64,000 bases of DNA from Streptomyces sp. CB09001 (GCF_003369795.1 NZ_CP026730.1:1612001-1676000), one strand, 5' to 3'; shown: positions 34,041 to 43,086, numbered from the stretch's first letter. Made by a program: numbers and translations. Notes: generated by a model not told the origin, from the letters alone.

Positions 34041-35266
34041 ACGGGGTCCTTGGTGGCATCGATGCGGTTCTTGACCGGAAGGATCGCATGCACGCGGAAA
34101 CCGCCTCCGTAGCGGGGACCGGTGGTGAGGGTGCCGCGCACGGCGGTGACGCGCTCGCGCATGCCGAGCAGCCCGTGTCCGCCGCCCTCGGTGGTGCCGT
34201 CGGGGGCCTCTCCCTCGGCGGTGCCGTCGTCCAGCACGGTCACCTCGATGTCCGTCCCCACCCGCACGACGCTGACCTCGGCCCTCGCCTGCCGTCCCGC
34301 GTGCTTCTGCACGTTGGTCAGCGCCTCCTGGATGATGCGGTAGGCGGCCAGGTCGACGGCGGCGGGCAGCTCGGTGCCCTGGTCGGTGCGGGCCAGCTCG
34401 ACCCGCAGTCCGGCGTGGTGGAAGGTGCCGACGAGTTCGTCGAGGCGGGCGAGGCCCGGGGCGGGCTCGGTCGGCGCCTCCGGGTCGCCCGACTGGCGGA
34501 GCAGGCCGACGGTGGCCCGCAGCTCGTCCAGCGCGGAGCGGCTGGCCTCCCGTACGTGGGCGAGCGCCTCCTTGGCCTGGTCGGGCCGCTTGTCCATGAC
34601 GTGCGAGGCGACCCCGGCCTGCACGTTGACCAGGGCGATGTGGTGGGCGACCACGTCGTGCAGGTCGCGGGCGATGCGCAGCCGTTCCTCGGCGACGCGG
34701 CGGCGCGCCTCCTCCTCCCGGGTGCGCTCGGCCTTCTCCGCCCGGTCCCGGATGGCCTGCACGAAGGCGCGGCGGCTGCGGACGGCGTCCCCGGCGGTGG
34801 CGCCGATGCCGGTCCAGGCGAAGACGGCGAGGTTCTCCTGCGCGTACCAGGGCAGGGGGCCGGCCAGCATGGCGGCGCCGGTGAGCACGGTCATGGTGAG
34901 CAGGCCGACCCTCCAGGTGGTGGGCCGGTCGGTGGAGGCGGCGACGGTGTAGAGGGCGATGACGGCGGCCATGACGACCGGCGCGCGCGGGTCGCCGGTG
35001 ACGCTCTCGACGACGGAGACGCAGCCCGTGACGACGAGGACCGCCATCGGCTGGCGGCGCCGGAAGGCGAGCGCGGCGGCGCCGGCGGTCATCAGGGCGA
35101 GGCTGAGCGCGTCGGGGGTGCGCAGCCCCCAGCTGACGCCCTCCGGGCCGTGCGGGTCCACGAAGGAGCCGGCGACCATGCACACCAGGACGACGACCGC
35201 GAGGGCGGTGTCCATGGTGGAGGGGTGGGCGCCGAAGACGCAGCGGGCTCTCGCGAGGGTGCTCAC
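34037..35266 (-). CDS. DesK/LiaS-type sensor histidine kinase
   Basis: 409 residues. Four or five membrane helices in residues 15-150 with short loops and no large external domain, so it probably senses the membrane itself. The HisKA_3 dimerisation helix has ERLRIARDLHDVVAHHIAL with the phospho-accepting His near residue 203; HATPase motifs include IQEALTNVQKHA (N-box) and TEGGGHGLLGMRERV (G-box). GTG 35266 has little upstream signal, possibly leaderless. It overlaps the response regulator by four bases and lies 154 bases downstream of pspAA. Confidence 0.92.
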   Translation of the reverse strand: MSTLARARCVFGAHPSTMDTALAVVVLVCMVAGSFVDPHGPEGVSWGLRTPDALSLALMTAGAAALAFRRRQPMAVLVVTGCVSVVESVTGDPRAPVVMAAVIALYTVAASTDRPTTWRVGLLTMTVLTGAAMLAGPLPWYAQENLAVFAWTGIGATAGDAVRSRRAFVQAIRDRAEKAERTREEEARRRVAEERLRIARDLHDVVAHHIALVNVQAGVASHVMDKRPDQAKEALAHVREASRSALDELRATVGLLRQSGDPEAPTEPAPGLARLDELVGTFHHAGLRVELARTDQGTELPAAVDLAAYRIIQEALTNVQKHAGRQARAEVSVVRVGTDIEVTVLDDGTAEGEAPDGTTEGGGHGLLGMRERVTAVRGTLTTGPRYGGGFRVHAILPVKNRIDATKDPV

Positions 35267-35420
35267 GGTTTTTTACGGTAGCCGGAGTCGGGGTGTCTGA
35301 TGAGTGGGCCCTCGTGCAGTGGGCGACGACTGGGAGGCTGCGCCCCCCAGACCCCCTGCTTCGGCCTGGACGGCCTCGTCCTCGAACGCCGGACGGGCTG
35401 GATGGAGCGGACCGCGTTCG

Positions 35421-35705
35421 TCAGGTGCCGCCCGGGATGAGGCCGTCGTCGCTCAGGAGCTCCTGGACCTCCTCCAGGGTGGCGTCCGGGGACGGCAGGA
35501 TGAGGTCGGACGGCTCCAGGGAGTCGTCCGGGAGGGGCTCGCCCAGTTCGCGCACCTTGGCCAGGAGGGCCTGGAGGGTCGCGCGGAAGCCGGGGCCGTC
35601 GCCGTTCTCCATCTCGGACAGGAGTTCGTCGTCCAGCTTGTTCAGCTCACCGAGCCGGCCGTCGGCCAGCGTCAGCTGTCCCTCCCCCATGATCCGTACG
35701 ATCAT
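35421..35705 (-). CDS. PspA-associated protein PspAA
   Basis: 94 residues beginning MIVRIMGEGQLTLADGRL, with LNKLDDELLSEMENGD in the middle and LSDDGLIPGG at the end, the pattern of the small PspA-associated family (PspAA) seen next to actinobacterial pspA genes. Acidic, no membrane segment. It lies 21 bases downstream of pspA on the same strand, so they are one operon. Its role is thought to be modulation of PspA or membrane-stress signalling. Confidence 0.85.
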   Translation of the reverse strand: MIVRIMGEGQLTLADGRLGELNKLDDELLSEMENGDGPGFRATLQALLAKVRELGEPLPDDSLEPSDLILPSPDATLEEVQELLSDDGLIPGGT

Positions 35706-35726
35706 GTCGGCCCTCCTAGCCGTGGG

Positions 35727-36536
35727 CTACTGCTTGTCGAAGCGCGGGGTGTCCTGCGGCTGCTGCTGGGACTGCGACGGGGCCTGGTCCTGTCCCTGGC
35801 CGCCCTCGATGGCCTGGCGGTCGGAGGTGGAGCCCCCGGCCAGCTCGGCCTTCATCCGCTGCAGTTCCAGCTCTACATCCGTACCACCGGAGAGCCGGTC
35901 CAGCTCGGCCTGGATGTCGTCCTTGTGCATGCCGGACTGGTCGTCGAGGGCGCCGGAGGCGAGCAGCTCGTCGATGGCACCGGCCCGGGCCTGGAGCTGG
36001 GCGGTCTTGTCCTCGGCCCGCTGGATGGCCAGGCCGACGTCGCCCATCTCCTCGGAGATGCCGGAGAACGCCTCGCCGATGCGGGTCTGCGCCTGGGCCG
36101 CCGTGTAGGTGGCCTTGATGGTCTCCTTCTTCGTGCGGAAGGCGTCCACCTTGGCCTGGAGGCGCTGGGCCGCAAGGGTGAGCTTCTCCTCCTCGCCCTG
36201 GAGGGTGGCGTGCTGCGTCTCCAGGTCGGTGACCTGCTGCTGGAGCGCGGCGCGCCGGGAGAGCGCCTCGCGGGCCAGGTCCTCGCGACCCAGCGCCAGC
36301 GCCTTGCGGCCCTGGTCCTCCAGCTTGCCCGACTGGGACTGGAGCTGGTTGAGCTGCAGCTCCAGGCGCTTGCGGCTGGTCGCCACGTCGGCGACGCCGC
36401 GGCGCACCTTCTGCAGCAGCTCCAGCTGTTTCTGGTACGAGTAATCGAGGGTTTCGCGCGGGTCCTCGGCCCGGTCAAGGGCCTTGTTGGCCTTCGCGCG
36501 GAAGATCATCCCCATACGCTTCATGACACCGCTCAT
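35727..36536 (-). CDS. pspA: PspA/IM30-family membrane-stress protein
   Basis: 269 residues starting MSGVMKRMGMIFRAKANKALDRAEDP, the amphipathic first helix that binds damaged membranes. Almost all of the protein to about residue 225 is coiled coil (KQLELLQKVRRGVADVATS and on); the last 40 residues are Gln/Ser/Pro-rich and disordered. ESCRT-III-like polymers of such proteins protect the membrane under stress. Operon partner pspAA follows; the two-component pair and RND pump lie beyond. The upstream 298 bases (36537-36834) carry GGATG-CGCT-CATCC (36634-36647), a small candidate operator, and little else recognised. Confidence 0.9.
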   Translation of the reverse strand: MSGVMKRMGMIFRAKANKALDRAEDPRETLDYSYQKQLELLQKVRRGVADVATSRKRLELQLNQLQSQSGKLEDQGRKALALGREDLAREALSRRAALQQQVTDLETQHATLQGEEEKLTLAAQRLQAKVDAFRTKKETIKATYTAAQAQTRIGEAFSGISEEMGDVGLAIQRAEDKTAQLQARAGAIDELLASGALDDQSGMHKDDIQAELDRLSGGTDVELELQRMKAELAGGSTSDRQAIEGGQGQDQAPSQSQQQPQDTPRFDKQ

Positions 36537-36834
36537 GGGCTTCGCGCGCCCCCTTCTGACCGACTCCAGCTCCAGCGACTGCAACAGAACCCACAGTACG
36601 GGCCCTGCATCCATTACCGCACTGTTCGGGGACGGATGCGCTCATCCCCAAGGACGACTGCGTACGTTCCCGGTCCGGCGTAGGGAGTAGGTGCTCCCCG
36701 GGGGTGTCCGGTATGCACCGGCGCCCGAGGCCGTACACAACGTCCCCTCTGTCCTTTTACAGACGACCGGCGTTGCCGGATCGTTCCCCACCGGACTGGG
36801 GTCCACACCCCGGGACCCCGTACCCTTGGGTTTT

Positions 36835-37434
36835 GTGTTCCGTAGCCGTGCCAAGGATGAGAAGGCCCAGAGCGCCGTCAGCGCGCAGGTGACCGACTCC
36901 AGTCAGCCCCGTGACCCGCAGGCCCCGAAGGGAAGGCCCACGCCCAAGCGCAGTGCGGCCCAGTCCCAGCGCCGCAGCGTCGCCAATACGCCGATGACGC
37001 GCAAGGACGCCTCCAAGCGCCAGCGCGAGGAGCGGCGGACCGCGATGGCCCGGCAGCGCGAGGCCCTCGCGAAGGGCGACGAGCGGTACCTGCCGGCCCG
37101 TGACAAGGGCCCGGTCCGCAAGTTCGCCCGCGACTTCGTCGACTCGCGGTTCAACATCGCGGAGTACTTCCTGCCGATGGCCGTGATCATCCTCGTGCTG
37201 AGCATGATCCGGGTGGCCTCGCTGCAGAACGTCGCGCTGCTGCTGTGGCTGGTCGTGATCGTGCTGATCGTGGTGGACTCGATCGTCACCGGCTTCCGGC
37301 TGAAGAAGCGGCTCGCCGAGCGCTTCCCGGACGAGCGCCGCCGCGGTGCGGTCGCGTACGCGCTGATGCGCTCGCTCCAGATGCGCCGGCTGCGGCTGCC
37401 CAAGCCCCAGGTCAAGCGTGGGGAGCGGCCCTGA
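36835..37434 (+). CDS. DUF3043 integral membrane protein
   Basis: 199 residues from GTG 36835 (MFRSRAKDEKAQ at the start); a longer reading to 36691 lacks coding character and was not used. Residues 1-105 are hydrophilic and basic with a conserved-looking NTPMTRKDASKRQREERR stretch; two membrane helices follow (about 112-130 and 136-155), then a basic tail. This is the DUF3043 actinobacterial family; function unknown. TACCCT 36821 to start spacing suggests a leaderless message. The stop overlaps the next gene's apparent CTG start. Confidence 0.8.
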   Translation: MFRSRAKDEKAQSAVSAQVTDSSQPRDPQAPKGRPTPKRSAAQSQRRSVANTPMTRKDASKRQREERRTAMARQREALAKGDERYLPARDKGPVRKFARDFVDSRFNIAEYFLPMAVIILVLSMIRVASLQNVALLLWLVVIVLIVVDSIVTGFRLKKRLAERFPDERRRGAVAYALMRSLQMRRLRLPKPQVKRGERP

Positions 37435-38219
37435 GCACGACGCCGTTCACCGAGGGCGCGGCCGAGGCCTGGACGGCGGGACTGTCCGGGCTTCGCAACG
37501 TCGTACGGCAGGAGCTGGTGGCCCGGCAGCTGGACGAGCAGATAGCGGGGCGTTTCGCGGTGGGCCGGCGGCTGCGCGTGCTCGACGTCGGGATGGGCCA
37601 GGGCACCCAGGCGCTGCGACTGGCCCGGGCCGGGCACCAGGTGACCGGCGTGGAGCGGGACGCGACGATGATCGCCGCCGCGCGCGACGCCCTGGCCGGC
37701 CAGCCCGAGGGCATCCGGGAGCGGATGCGGATCGTCGAGGGTGACGGCCGGGACACCGGCGTGCACTTCCTGCCGGGCAGCTTCGACGTGGTGCTGTGCC
37801 ACGGCGTGCTCATGTACGTCGAGGAGCCCGATCCACTGCTGGCGGGGCTGGCCCGGATGCTCGCGCCCGGCGGCCTGCTGTCCCTCGTGGTGCGCAACGG
37901 CGACGCGCTCGCGCTGCGCCCGGGCCTGCACGGCGACTGGTCGGGCGCGCTGGCCGCATTCGACACCACGAACTACCGCAACCGCCTGGGCCTAGACGTC
38001 CGCGCGGACCGGCTGGCGACGCTGACGGCGAAGCTCGCGGGCATCGGCGCGCCGCTGCACACCTGGTACGGCGTCCGGGTCTTCACGGACACGGCGCCCG
38101 ACGGAGCCGCGCCCCCCGCCGGCCTCGAGGCCCTGCTGGCCGCCGAGGAGCGGGCCGGCCGGACGGACCCGTACCGCTCGGTCGCGGCGCTGCTGCATCT
38201 GTGCGGGGTGCGCGGCTAG
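37431..38219 (+). CDS. Class I SAM-dependent methyltransferase with probable CTG start
   Basis: 262 residues. Motif I LRVLDVGMGQGTQAL binds S-adenosylmethionine; GVERDATM holds the acidic ribose contact, and FDVVLCHGVLMYVEEP is motif II; the C-terminal part is of the CmoM/UbiE-like kind. The reading frame has no ATG, GTG or TTG near its start; a CTG at 37431 overlaps the DUF3043 stop (CTGA) with GGGGAG six bases upstream, exactly as an ATGA overlap would look. The next in-frame GTG (about 37518) would remove conserved N-terminal sequence. The substrate is unknown. Confidence 0.85.
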   Translation: MSTTPFTEGAAEAWTAGLSGLRNVVRQELVARQLDEQIAGRFAVGRRLRVLDVGMGQGTQALRLARAGHQVTGVERDATMIAAARDALAGQPEGIRERMRIVEGDGRDTGVHFLPGSFDVVLCHGVLMYVEEPDPLLAGLARMLAPGGLLSLVVRNGDALALRPGLHGDWSGALAAFDTTNYRNRLGLDVRADRLATLTAKLAGIGAPLHTWYGVRVFTDTAPDGAAPPAGLEALLAAEERAGRTDPYRSVAALLHLCGVRG

Positions 38220-38319
38220 CCGTCGCCCCACCGGCCCGGCACCACCACCCGCCCGGCCGCGGCGCCCGTTCGGGTGTGCACCGGGCGCCGGGCGCCGGGG
38301 GCCCGGTGAGACTCGGGCC

Positions 38320-39420
38320 ATGGACACTTCCCGCACCCGTCTGCGCCGTCTGCGCCGTCTGCTCGCTCCGGTGGCCGTACCGGCCTGCGCCGCCCTGCTG
38401 CTCGCGACCGGCTGTTCCGACGCCGGTCCGGGGGCCGACCGTGGTTCGGGGAGCGCGCGGGAGGGCGACACGGCGCAGGCCGCGGCGCCGCGCGCGGCCA
38501 GTGAGCTGGAGGCCGCCTACGAGCGGGTGATCAAGGACGTACTGCCGTCGGTCGTACAGATCCAGGCGGGCGACTCCCTGGGGTCGGGGGTCGTGTACGA
38601 CGACAAGGGGCACATCGTCACCAACGCGCACGTCGTCGGGGACGGCAGGTCCTTCCGGGTGACGACGGCCCGCGCCGAGGGCGTCCTGACCGCGAAGCTG
38701 GTCTCCTCCTACCCGGAGCAGGATCTGGCGGTCATCAAGCTGGACAAGGTGCCCGAGGGCATGAAGGCGGCCCGCTTCGCGGACTCCGCGAAGGTCGAGG
38801 TCGGGCAGATCGTGCTGGCGATGGGCTCGCCGCTCGGCCTGTCCTCCAGCGTGACGCAGGGCATCGTGTCGGGAACCGGGCGGACCGTGACGGAGGGCAG
38901 CAGCGGGGGCGGCACGGGCGCGACCATCGCCAACATGGTGCAGACGTCGGCGGCCATCAACCCGGGCAACAGCGGGGGCGCCCTGGTGAACCTGGACGGG
39001 CAGGTGATCGGCATCCCGACGCTGGCGGCGACCGACCCGGGCCTCGGCGACAGCGCGGCGCCCGGCATCGGCTTCGCGATCCCTGCGTCGATGGTGTCGA
39101 CGGTGGCGGGGCAGATCGTCAAGGACGGCAAGGTCACCGACTCGGGCCGGGCCGCACTGGGCATCACCGCCCGTACGGTCGTCGACGACGACTACCGCCC
39201 GGCCGGGGTGGCCGTCGTCGAGGTGAGCGACGGCGGGGCCGCCGACGACGCCGGGCTGCGCCCCGGGGACGTCCTCGTCAGGCTCGGGGACACGGACATC
39301 ACCACCATCACGTCGCTGTCCGAGGCGCTGGCGTCGATGCGGCCGGGCGACCGGACGAAGGTGACGTACACCCGGGACGGCAAGGAGCACACCGCCGAGG
39401 TGACGCTCGGCGAGCAGTGA
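38320..39420 (+). CDS. HtrA/DegP-like lipoprotein serine protease with PDZ domain
   Basis: 366 residues; surface protease. Signal peptide with Arg-rich start and lipobox ATGC (Cys 32). Trypsin-like domain (about 65-265) with catalytic His in IVTNAHVVGDG, Asp in EQDLAVIKLD and Ser in NPGNSGGALVNL. The PDZ domain follows (about 275-360) with GITARTVVDDD and AGLRPGDVLVRLG. Such proteins deal with damaged extracytoplasmic proteins. ATG 38320 is 100 bases after the methyltransferase. Confidence 0.92.
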   Translation: MDTSRTRLRRLRRLLAPVAVPACAALLLATGCSDAGPGADRGSGSAREGDTAQAAAPRAASELEAAYERVIKDVLPSVVQIQAGDSLGSGVVYDDKGHIVTNAHVVGDGRSFRVTTARAEGVLTAKLVSSYPEQDLAVIKLDKVPEGMKAARFADSAKVEVGQIVLAMGSPLGLSSSVTQGIVSGTGRTVTEGSSGGGTGATIANMVQTSAAINPGNSGGALVNLDGQVIGIPTLAATDPGLGDSAAPGIGFAIPASMVSTVAGQIVKDGKVTDSGRAALGITARTVVDDDYRPAGVAVVEVSDGGAADDAGLRPGDVLVRLGDTDITTITSLSEALASMRPGDRTKVTYTRDGKEHTAEVTLGEQ

Positions 39421-39493
39421 CGGGGGCGGAGCCGCGGCGCGGTGCTCGCCCGCGCGGGCCCGTAGCAGCACCGCGCTGCCCCGCCCCCGGGCC

Positions 39494-39742
39494 TCAGGCC
39501 TCGGTCCCCGCCTCGGCCTCGGCATCGGCCTCCGCCTCCTCGGCGTGCAGGCTCATCGGGCCGTAGATCTCGGTGGAGTCCTCGAAGAGCCGCACCTGGT
39601 CGGTGCCGCCCGCCCGGAGGTCCTTCCACTGCTCCCCGATCCAGGACTCGGCGTCCCCTTGCGTGGTGAACTCCTCGGGCTGCACCGCGGGCTGGACCTC
39701 CGTCCCGTCGGCCGCCTCGAACCGCCACGTCCATGCCGCCAT
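39494..39742 (-). CDS. Small conserved acidic protein
   Basis: 82 residues from ATG 39742 (GGAGG five bases upstream); an extension to 39754 is not needed. MAAWTWRFEAADGTEVQP at the start, TQGDAESWIGEQWKDLRAGG in the middle and an Ala/Glu-rich tail. It resembles small actinobacterial proteins of unknown role found singly in the chromosome. Convergent with the HtrA-like gene and separated by 73 bases. Confidence 0.75.
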   Translation of the reverse strand: MAAWTWRFEAADGTEVQPAVQPEEFTTQGDAESWIGEQWKDLRAGGTDQVRLFEDSTEIYGPMSLHAEEAEADAEAEAGTEA

Positions 39743-39950
39743 GTCCGCCTCCAAGATGTGAGCACATGCAGAGTGGAAGCCGGACCTTGATCCGCCTCCG
39801 CCCGCAGCCTATGCGCTGAACCGGGCGCGCCGTAGAAGGCCCGGGGAGAAGGCCCCGGAGGAGGGCCCCGGGGACGGGAACGGTCGCGGCACCCGCCCCT
39901 CGGGGGGACTCGGGCGCGCATGTCGCCGGGTGACCGGCGAAAATCGGTGC

Positions 39951-41150
39951 GTGGACGTGACTCTGCTCGGCACCGGTGCCCCCGCGGGACTCCCCCGCCC
40001 CGACTGTCCCTGCGCGGCCTGTGCCGCGGCGCAGGGCGAGGACGCGCGTGCGGCGACCGCGCTGCTGGTGGACGGCGCGCTGCTGCTCGACCTGACGCCC
40101 GGCGCCGCGTTCGCCGCCGCGAGGGCCGGGCACTCCCTGGCCGGGGTACGGCAGGTACTGCTCTCCCACCCGCACGACGGTCCCGCGGTGGAGGTGCCGG
40201 CCGGGCTGCCGCAGCCGGGCCGGGTGCCGGACGGGCGGGAGCTGGCGCTGCTGACGGGGCACCGGGTGCGGGCGGTGGCGCTGGACGCGCCGGGCACGGG
40301 TTACGCCGTGACGGGACCCGACGGCCGGCGGCTCCTCTACGTGCCGCCGGGCGGCGCCCCGGCGGGCCTGGAGGAGCCCGCGGAGCCCTACGACCTGGTC
40401 CTCGCGGACGTCGTGGGACGGCCGGACGCGCTGGCGCGGCTGCGGGCGGTGGGAGCGGCGGGCCCGACCACGGACGTCGTCGCCGTCCACCTGGACCACG
40501 ACGTGCCGCCGGGCCGGGAGCTGGCGCGGCGGCTCGCGGCAGCGGGCGCACGGGCGGTGCCGGACGGCACGACGCTGGCGGTGGGCTCGTACGAGGACGT
40601 ACCCGACGTACCGCGGCGCACCCTGGTCCTGGGCGGCGCGCGGTCGGGCAAGTCGGTGGAGGCGGAACGCCGCCTCGAACCCTTCCCCGACGTCCTCTAC
40701 GTGGCCACCGGAGGCTCCCGGAACGGCGACACCGAATGGGCGGCCCGGGTCGGCGCGCACCGGGAACGCCGCCCCGGTTCCTGGCGGACCGCCGAGACCT
40801 GCGACCTGGTCCCCCTCCTGAAGGACCAGGGCCCGCCCCTCCTCGTCGACTGCCTGTCCCTGTGGCTGACGGACGCGATGGACGCGGTCGGCGCGTGGGA
40901 CGACGCGGAGTGGGCCGACGGCGGCGAACGGGCGCTCCGGGACCGGGTGCGGGAACTGACGGAGGCGGTCCGCACCACCCGCCGCACACTGGTGGCGGTG
41001 TCGAACGAGGTCGGCTCGGGCATCGTCCCGGCCACGGCGTCCGGCCGCCGCTACCGTGATGAACTCGGCCGCCTGAACGCGGCGTTCGCGGCCGAGTGCG
41101 AGCAGGTGCTGCTGGTGGTGGCGGGCCAGGCGCTGGTACTACGGGGCTGA
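39951..41150 (+). CDS. cobU: CobU (cobinamide kinase/guanylyltransferase) fused to an MBL-like N-terminal domain
   Basis: About 399 residues. The C-terminal domain (about 225-399) is CobU: RRTLVLGGARSGKSVEAERR P-loop, YVATGGS, VAAHRERRP-type loop, LLVDCLSLWLTD and VSNEVGSGIVPATASGRRYRDELGRLN. It phosphorylates adenosylcobinamide and then adds GMP. The first 200 residues start VDVTLLGTGAPAGLPRPDCPC and resemble a metallo-beta-lactamase-fold domain, but the usual HxHxDH cluster is missing (SHPHDGPAVE at most a remnant), so hydrolase activity is doubtful. GTG 39951 is preferred; GTG 39930 adds seven residues. Its stop overlaps the end of the convergent methyltransferase gene by 12 bases. Confidence 0.88.
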   Translation: MDVTLLGTGAPAGLPRPDCPCAACAAAQGEDARAATALLVDGALLLDLTPGAAFAAARAGHSLAGVRQVLLSHPHDGPAVEVPAGLPQPGRVPDGRELALLTGHRVRAVALDAPGTGYAVTGPDGRRLLYVPPGGAPAGLEEPAEPYDLVLADVVGRPDALARLRAVGAAGPTTDVVAVHLDHDVPPGRELARRLAAAGARAVPDGTTLAVGSYEDVPDVPRRTLVLGGARSGKSVEAERRLEPFPDVLYVATGGSRNGDTEWAARVGAHRERRPGSWRTAETCDLVPLLKDQGPPLLVDCLSLWLTDAMDAVGAWDDAEWADGGERALRDRVRELTEAVRTTRRTLVAVSNEVGSGIVPATASGRRYRDELGRLNAAFAAECEQVLLVVAGQALVLRG

Positions 41151-41891
41151 ACCGTCCTTGCGCGCGACGACGCGGTGGCCCCGGGCACCCGTGAGGACCG
41201 TGCAGCCCTGGGCGACGAGTTCGGCGGCCAGCCCGACGGGGTGGACGGGCGTCAGGCGCCGCGGGTCGGCCACGTCGACGAGCAGATGCCCGCCGGGCCG
41301 CAGCACCCGCAGCGCGGCCCGCAGCTCCGCCCGGGGGTCCGGAACGCGCTCCAGATACTGGAAGAGGCTCACGACGTCGTAGCGTTCCCGCAGCCGGGCC
41401 GCGATGTGCCGGTCCGTCAACCGGCCGACGAAGGCCTCCTCGACCCGCTCCACGGCGCGGGCCCGCAGCACGCGGTGGGTGGCGTCCAGCCCGTCGAACG
41501 CGGTGTACGGGAAGTACGTACGGGCGGTCCGGGGGAAGTCGGCGTCCCCGGTGCCGACGTCCAGCCAGCTCTCGGGCTCGGGACAGTGGCGGGACAGGGC
41601 ACGGGCGGCCAGCCGGTGTCTGAGCCGGGCACCGGCCCGGACCAGGGGATGCTCGGGGCCGGGGGTGAGCGGCGGATTCCGGAAGACGTGCCGGCAGTCC
41701 GCGCACCGCTCGACCGGGGACCGGTGGGGTGCTCCCTGCCGCGGCCCGGCACCGCGCGGCCGGGTCCGCAGCCGCCGGGAGCCGCACCAGGGGCAGTCCT
41801 CGCGGTACGGCCCGTACGGGGGGACGGGAGGCACCGAAGGGGCGGAGGTTGCGGACACGGGCGGCTCCCGACACGAGACGTACGCGGGCAT
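41139..41891 (-). CDS. Class I methyltransferase with N-terminal zinc-ribbon
   Basis: 250 residues from ATG 41891 (AGGA nine bases upstream; ATG 41900 is an alternative). A Cys4 element, CPWCGSRRL and CADCRHVF, lies near residues 35-75. It is followed by a SAM-dependent methyltransferase with SWLDVGTGDADFP (motif I, shortened), FDGLDATH, YDVVSLFQYLERV and LRPGGHLLVDVADPRRL. The layout recalls methyltransferases that modify sugars or polyketide-like acceptors, but the target is unknown. Divergent from cobT (122 bases between starts) and convergent with cobU. Confidence 0.82.
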   Translation of the reverse strand: MPAYVSCREPPVSATSAPSVPPVPPYGPYREDCPWCGSRRLRTRPRGAGPRQGAPHRSPVERCADCRHVFRNPPLTPGPEHPLVRAGARLRHRLAARALSRHCPEPESWLDVGTGDADFPRTARTYFPYTAFDGLDATHRVLRARAVERVEEAFVGRLTDRHIAARLRERYDVVSLFQYLERVPDPRAELRAALRVLRPGGHLLVDVADPRRLTPVHPVGLAAELVAQGCTVLTGARGHRVVARKDGSAP

Positions 41892-42012
41892 GTGAGGCAT
41901 TCCTGGCAAAACGTTACGTAGGTGAGCGCGATCCGGGGCGCAACGACGCCGCCCGGACGTGCTGTCCACGGGCCCTCCTTGGTGTTCGACCGGGGCCGGT
42001 ACTGTTCGGCGA

Positions 42013-43086
42013 ATGAGCTCGCTGAATCTCGACGACTTCACCGACCTGATCGAGCGCCCCGACGGCGGGGTACGTCGCGACGCTGAGGCGCGCCGGGAGC
42101 GTCAGGCCGTCCCGCCCGGATCGCTGGGCCGCCTCGACGACCTGGGCGAGTGGCTGTCGGCGGCCCAGTCCGCCGTCCCGGTACGCCCGGTCGTACGTCC
42201 CCGGGTGGTGCTCTTCGCCGGCGATCACAAGGTCGCCGAGCTGGGCGTGTCGGCGCGGCCCGCGGGCGGTGCCGGTGAGCTGGTGCGCGAGGTCCTGGAG
42301 GGCGGCCGGCCGGTGTCGGTGCTCGCCAGGCGCCTGGACGTGCCCGTGCGCGTCGTCGACATGGCCCTGGACTGCGACCCGGAGAAGCTGCCTGCCGAGG
42401 TCGCCGGGCACCGGGTGCGCCGGGCCGGGGGACGCATCGACATCGAGGACGCGCTGACCCTCGAGGAGGCGGAGGCCGCCTTCCGGGCCGGGATGGCGGT
42501 GGCCGACGAGGAGGCCGACTCGGGCACCGACCTGGTGGTGCTGGGCGACGTGAGCGTGGGCGGTACGACGGCGGCGGGGACGCTGGTGGCCGCGCTGTGC
42601 GGGACGGACGCGTCGGTCGTGACCGGCCGGGGCGGGCTGCCGATCGACGACCTGGCCTGGATGCGCAAGTGCGCGGCGATCCGCGACGCGCTGCGCCGCG
42701 CGCGTCCGGTCCTCGGCGACCAGTTGCAGCTCCTCGCCACGGTCGGCGGCGCGGACCTCACCGCCATGACGGGCTTCCTGCTGCAGAGCGCGGTGCGGAA
42801 GGTGCCGGTGATCCTTGACGGTGTCGTGACGGCCGCGTGCGCGCTGGTCGGGCAGCGGGTCGCCTTCCGGGCACCGGACTGGTGGCTGGCGGCGCACGAC
42901 AGCGGGGAGCCGGGCCAGGCCAAGGCGCTGGACCGGATGGCGATGGAACCGCTGCTGTCCCAGGGCGTGAAGGTGGGCGAGGGCGCGGGTGGATTGCTGG
43001 CGCTGCCGTTGGTCCAGGCGGCGGCGTCCTTGGCGGCGGAGCTGCCGGAGGTCTCCGACGGTGAGGCCGTGACCGGGGGCGGGTGA
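42013..43086 (+). CDS. cobT: Nicotinate-nucleotide:dimethylbenzimidazole phosphoribosyltransferase
   Basis: 357 residues; makes alpha-ribazole phosphate for the lower ligand of cobalamin. Family motifs: PPGSLGRLDDL, RVVLFAGDHKVAELGVSA, LVVLGDVSVGGTTAAG, KCAAIRDAL, GGADLTAMTGFLL and the closing KVGEGAGGLLALPLV with the catalytic Glu region. ATG 42013 has TACTGT eight bases before it and no ribosome site, so the message is probably leaderless; a longer GTG at 41959 seems unlikely. With cobU and cobS nearby, it covers most of the nucleotide-loop assembly pathway. No cobalamin riboswitch was seen upstream. Confidence 0.95.
   Translation: MSSLNLDDFTDLIERPDGGVRRDAEARRERQAVPPGSLGRLDDLGEWLSAAQSAVPVRPVVRPRVVLFAGDHKVAELGVSARPAGGAGELVREVLEGGRPVSVLARRLDVPVRVVDMALDCDPEKLPAEVAGHRVRRAGGRIDIEDALTLEEAEAAFRAGMAVADEEADSGTDLVVLGDVSVGGTTAAGTLVAALCGTDASVVTGRGGLPIDDLAWMRKCAAIRDALRRARPVLGDQLQLLATVGGADLTAMTGFLLQSAVRKVPVILDGVVTAACALVGQRVAFRAPDWWLAAHDSGEPGQAKALDRMAMEPLLSQGVKVGEGAGGLLALPLVQAAASLAAELPEVSDGEAVTGGG

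Noticed and set aside
39755-42012. Cobalamin riboswitch near cobU or cobT
   Set aside because: No B12-box or other conserved aptamer block was found on either strand upstream of these genes.
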